Assembly (NCBI GenBank): GCA_945921365.1
Contig: CAMEKL010000020.1
Coordinates: 1 to 7,306 of the forward strand
From: an uncultured Bacillota bacterium
GTDB lineage: Bacteria; Bacillota; Clostridia; Christensenellales; UBA1242
Length of the DNA stretch: 7,306 nt
Direction of reading: 5' to 3'
Shown: positions 6,601-7,306 of the stretch, in pieces
Layout of the letters: the number at the start of each line of letters is the position of its first letter
How positions within the stretch are numbered: the stretch's first letter is position 1
Notes under the pieces: generated by a model
Databases searched by the model: none
The model's input: the letters and a program-made list of their open reading frames with translations, nothing else
Told to the model about the DNA's origin: nothing
Made by a program: the position numbers and the translations under genes

Positions 6601-6629
6601 AAAAAAAACCACAAAATGTGGTTTTTTTT
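6601..6629. terminator. Bidirectional intrinsic terminator between spoIIQ-like gene and dnaJ
   Basis: Eight A, then CCACA-AAA-TGTGG, then eight T. The 5-bp core stem extends to 13 bp through the A/T runs and works on both strands. It serves the two convergent genes, ending the plus-strand cluster 7 nt after its last stop. For dnaJ, the first two bases of the complemented TAA codon (6628-6630) overlap the structure. Confidence 0.9.
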
Positions 6630-7306
6630 ATTTTCTTATTTTATCTAAATAATTCTTATATTTTGGGTAGTTATTAACAGAATTGATTTCCTCAATTTGC
6701 TTTAAAAGCTCTCTCGTTTTTTTGTCGAGTGTTTTTGGTGGCTCTGTTTTGATTGTCACTAACAAATCGCCGTAAGCCTCTTTGTTTAACTTTTTAACAC
6801 CTTTGTTTTTCAAACGCATAACAGTTCCACTTGTTGTGCATTCTTTAATTTCAAGATTGTAGTTTCCATTAAGTGTTGGAATAGTAACTTTTCCTCCAAG
6901 AATTGCTGTTGTGTATGGAATGTTAAGATCAAGATGTAAATCAAATCCATCACGAACAAGGATATTATGTGGCGCAACTCTAACATATATGTGTAAATCG
7001 CCATTAACGCCTTTTCTTGTTGGTGCGTTTCCTTCGCCACGCATTGTTATTGTTTGGCCATTGTCTATTCCTGCTGGAATGTTTACAACAACAGTTTTTT
7101 GAACTTTTTTATATCCCTTTCCACCGCAATCAGAACATCTTTCTTTTATTATCTTTCCAGTGCCGTTGCAGTCCTTACAAACACCCTCTTGAATTGTTGT
7201 TCCAAATAGCGTGTTTTGTGTGTACCTCACACGGCCACTTCCTTTACATGTGGAACAAGTTGTGAATTCCTTTCCATTTTTAGCACCAGTTCCAGAGCAA
7301 GTTTTG
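6628..7306 (-). CDS. dnaJ: Chaperone protein DnaJ, C-terminal part (5' end outside window)
   Basis: DnaJ is the Hsp40 co-chaperone that delivers unfolded proteins to DnaK and stimulates its ATPase in the cytoplasm. The visible 225 residues begin inside the zinc-binding region. The first repeat is cut by the window edge (..KTCSGTG), followed by CSTCKGSG, CKDCNGTG and CSDCGGKG, so the four CxxCxGxG repeats of a type I DnaJ are accounted for. Then come the substrate-binding C-terminal domains ('VNIPAGIDNGQTI', 'GDLHIYVRV', 'LDLNIPYTTAILGGKVTIPTLNG', 'RLKNKGV', 'GDLLVTIKTEPP') and the usual helical end. Nothing is degenerate. The J-domain and Gly/Phe linker should lie beyond the right edge. The frame runs through a GTG at 7228-7230, which is an internal valine codon and not a start. 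The hrcA-grpE-dnaK genes often precede dnaJ but cannot be seen here. Confidence 0.97.
   Translation of the reverse strand, partial: KTCSGTGAKNGKEFTTCSTCKGSGRVRYTQNTLFGTTIQEGVCKDCNGTGKIIKERCSDCGGKGYKKVQKTVVVNIPAGIDNGQTITMRGEGNAPTRKGVNGDLHIYVRVAPHNILVRDGFDLHLDLNIPYTTAILGGKVTIPTLNGNYNLEIKECTTSGTVMRLKNKGVKKLNKEAYGDLLVTIKTEPPKTLDKKTRELLKQIEEINSVNNYPKYKNYLDKIRK

Noticed and set aside
7017..7265. 82-codon plus-strand open frame opposite the DnaJ zinc-finger region.
   Set aside because: The opposite strand is unmistakably dnaJ with conserved CxxCxGxG repeats, so this is a shadow.
1..7306. Possible UGA-as-tryptophan code, because of the extreme A+T and the absence of TGA stops.
   Set aside because: All tryptophans read are TGG and no frame needs TGA to be read through. 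Five genes ending in TAA or TAG is too small a sample to argue for recoding.

Overview
The window is about three-quarters A+T and is bacterial. It suggests a low-GC Firmicute, probably one of the AT-rich anaerobic gut or environmental Clostridia/Bacilli lineages. The signs are a RecD2-type helicase, a SpoIIQ-like LytM protein, GGAGG-type ribosome binding sites and a DnaJ of Firmicute type. The code reads as standard: tryptophans are TGG, no in-frame TGA occurs, and the five visible stops are all TAA or TAG. This argues against a Mycoplasma-type code. I cannot name a species.

Layout, left to right. (1) 1-1683, minus strand: the N-terminal 561 residues of a large membrane-anchored or secreted protein, unrecognised, probably with Ig-like beta domains. 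It has its own consensus sigma-A promoter in a very AT-rich 218-bp gap. (2) 1902-4142, minus strand: a complete recD2 helicase gene. (3) A 103-bp divergent gap. (4) 4246-6593, plus strand: three genes in a row. They encode a degenerate member of the iron-containing alcohol/glycerol-1-phosphate dehydrogenase superfamily, a small single-pass membrane protein whose C-terminus resembles YwmB, and a SpoIIQ-like LytM/M23 protein. (5) A compact bidirectional terminator at 6601-6629. (6) 6628 to the right edge, minus strand: the C-terminal 225 residues of DnaJ. No gene-free stretch exceeds 300 bases.

The plus-strand trio is the most interesting part. SpoIIQ acts in the forespore membrane during engulfment, and in Bacillus ywmB lies close to spoIID and spoIIQ, so genes 2 and 3 look like a reduced sporulation cluster. 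Gene 1 keeps a recognisable glycine-rich nucleotide-binding loop but has only one histidine in 391 residues. It therefore cannot hold the Asp/His/His metal site of its superfamily, and a non-catalytic or altered role is likely. A long inverted repeat spans the start codon of the middle gene, and a near-identical 17-nt element follows the stop codons of genes 1 and 2. RecD2 and DnaJ are ordinary housekeeping genes. I see no CRISPR array, insertion sequence, tRNA, rRNA or phage genes.
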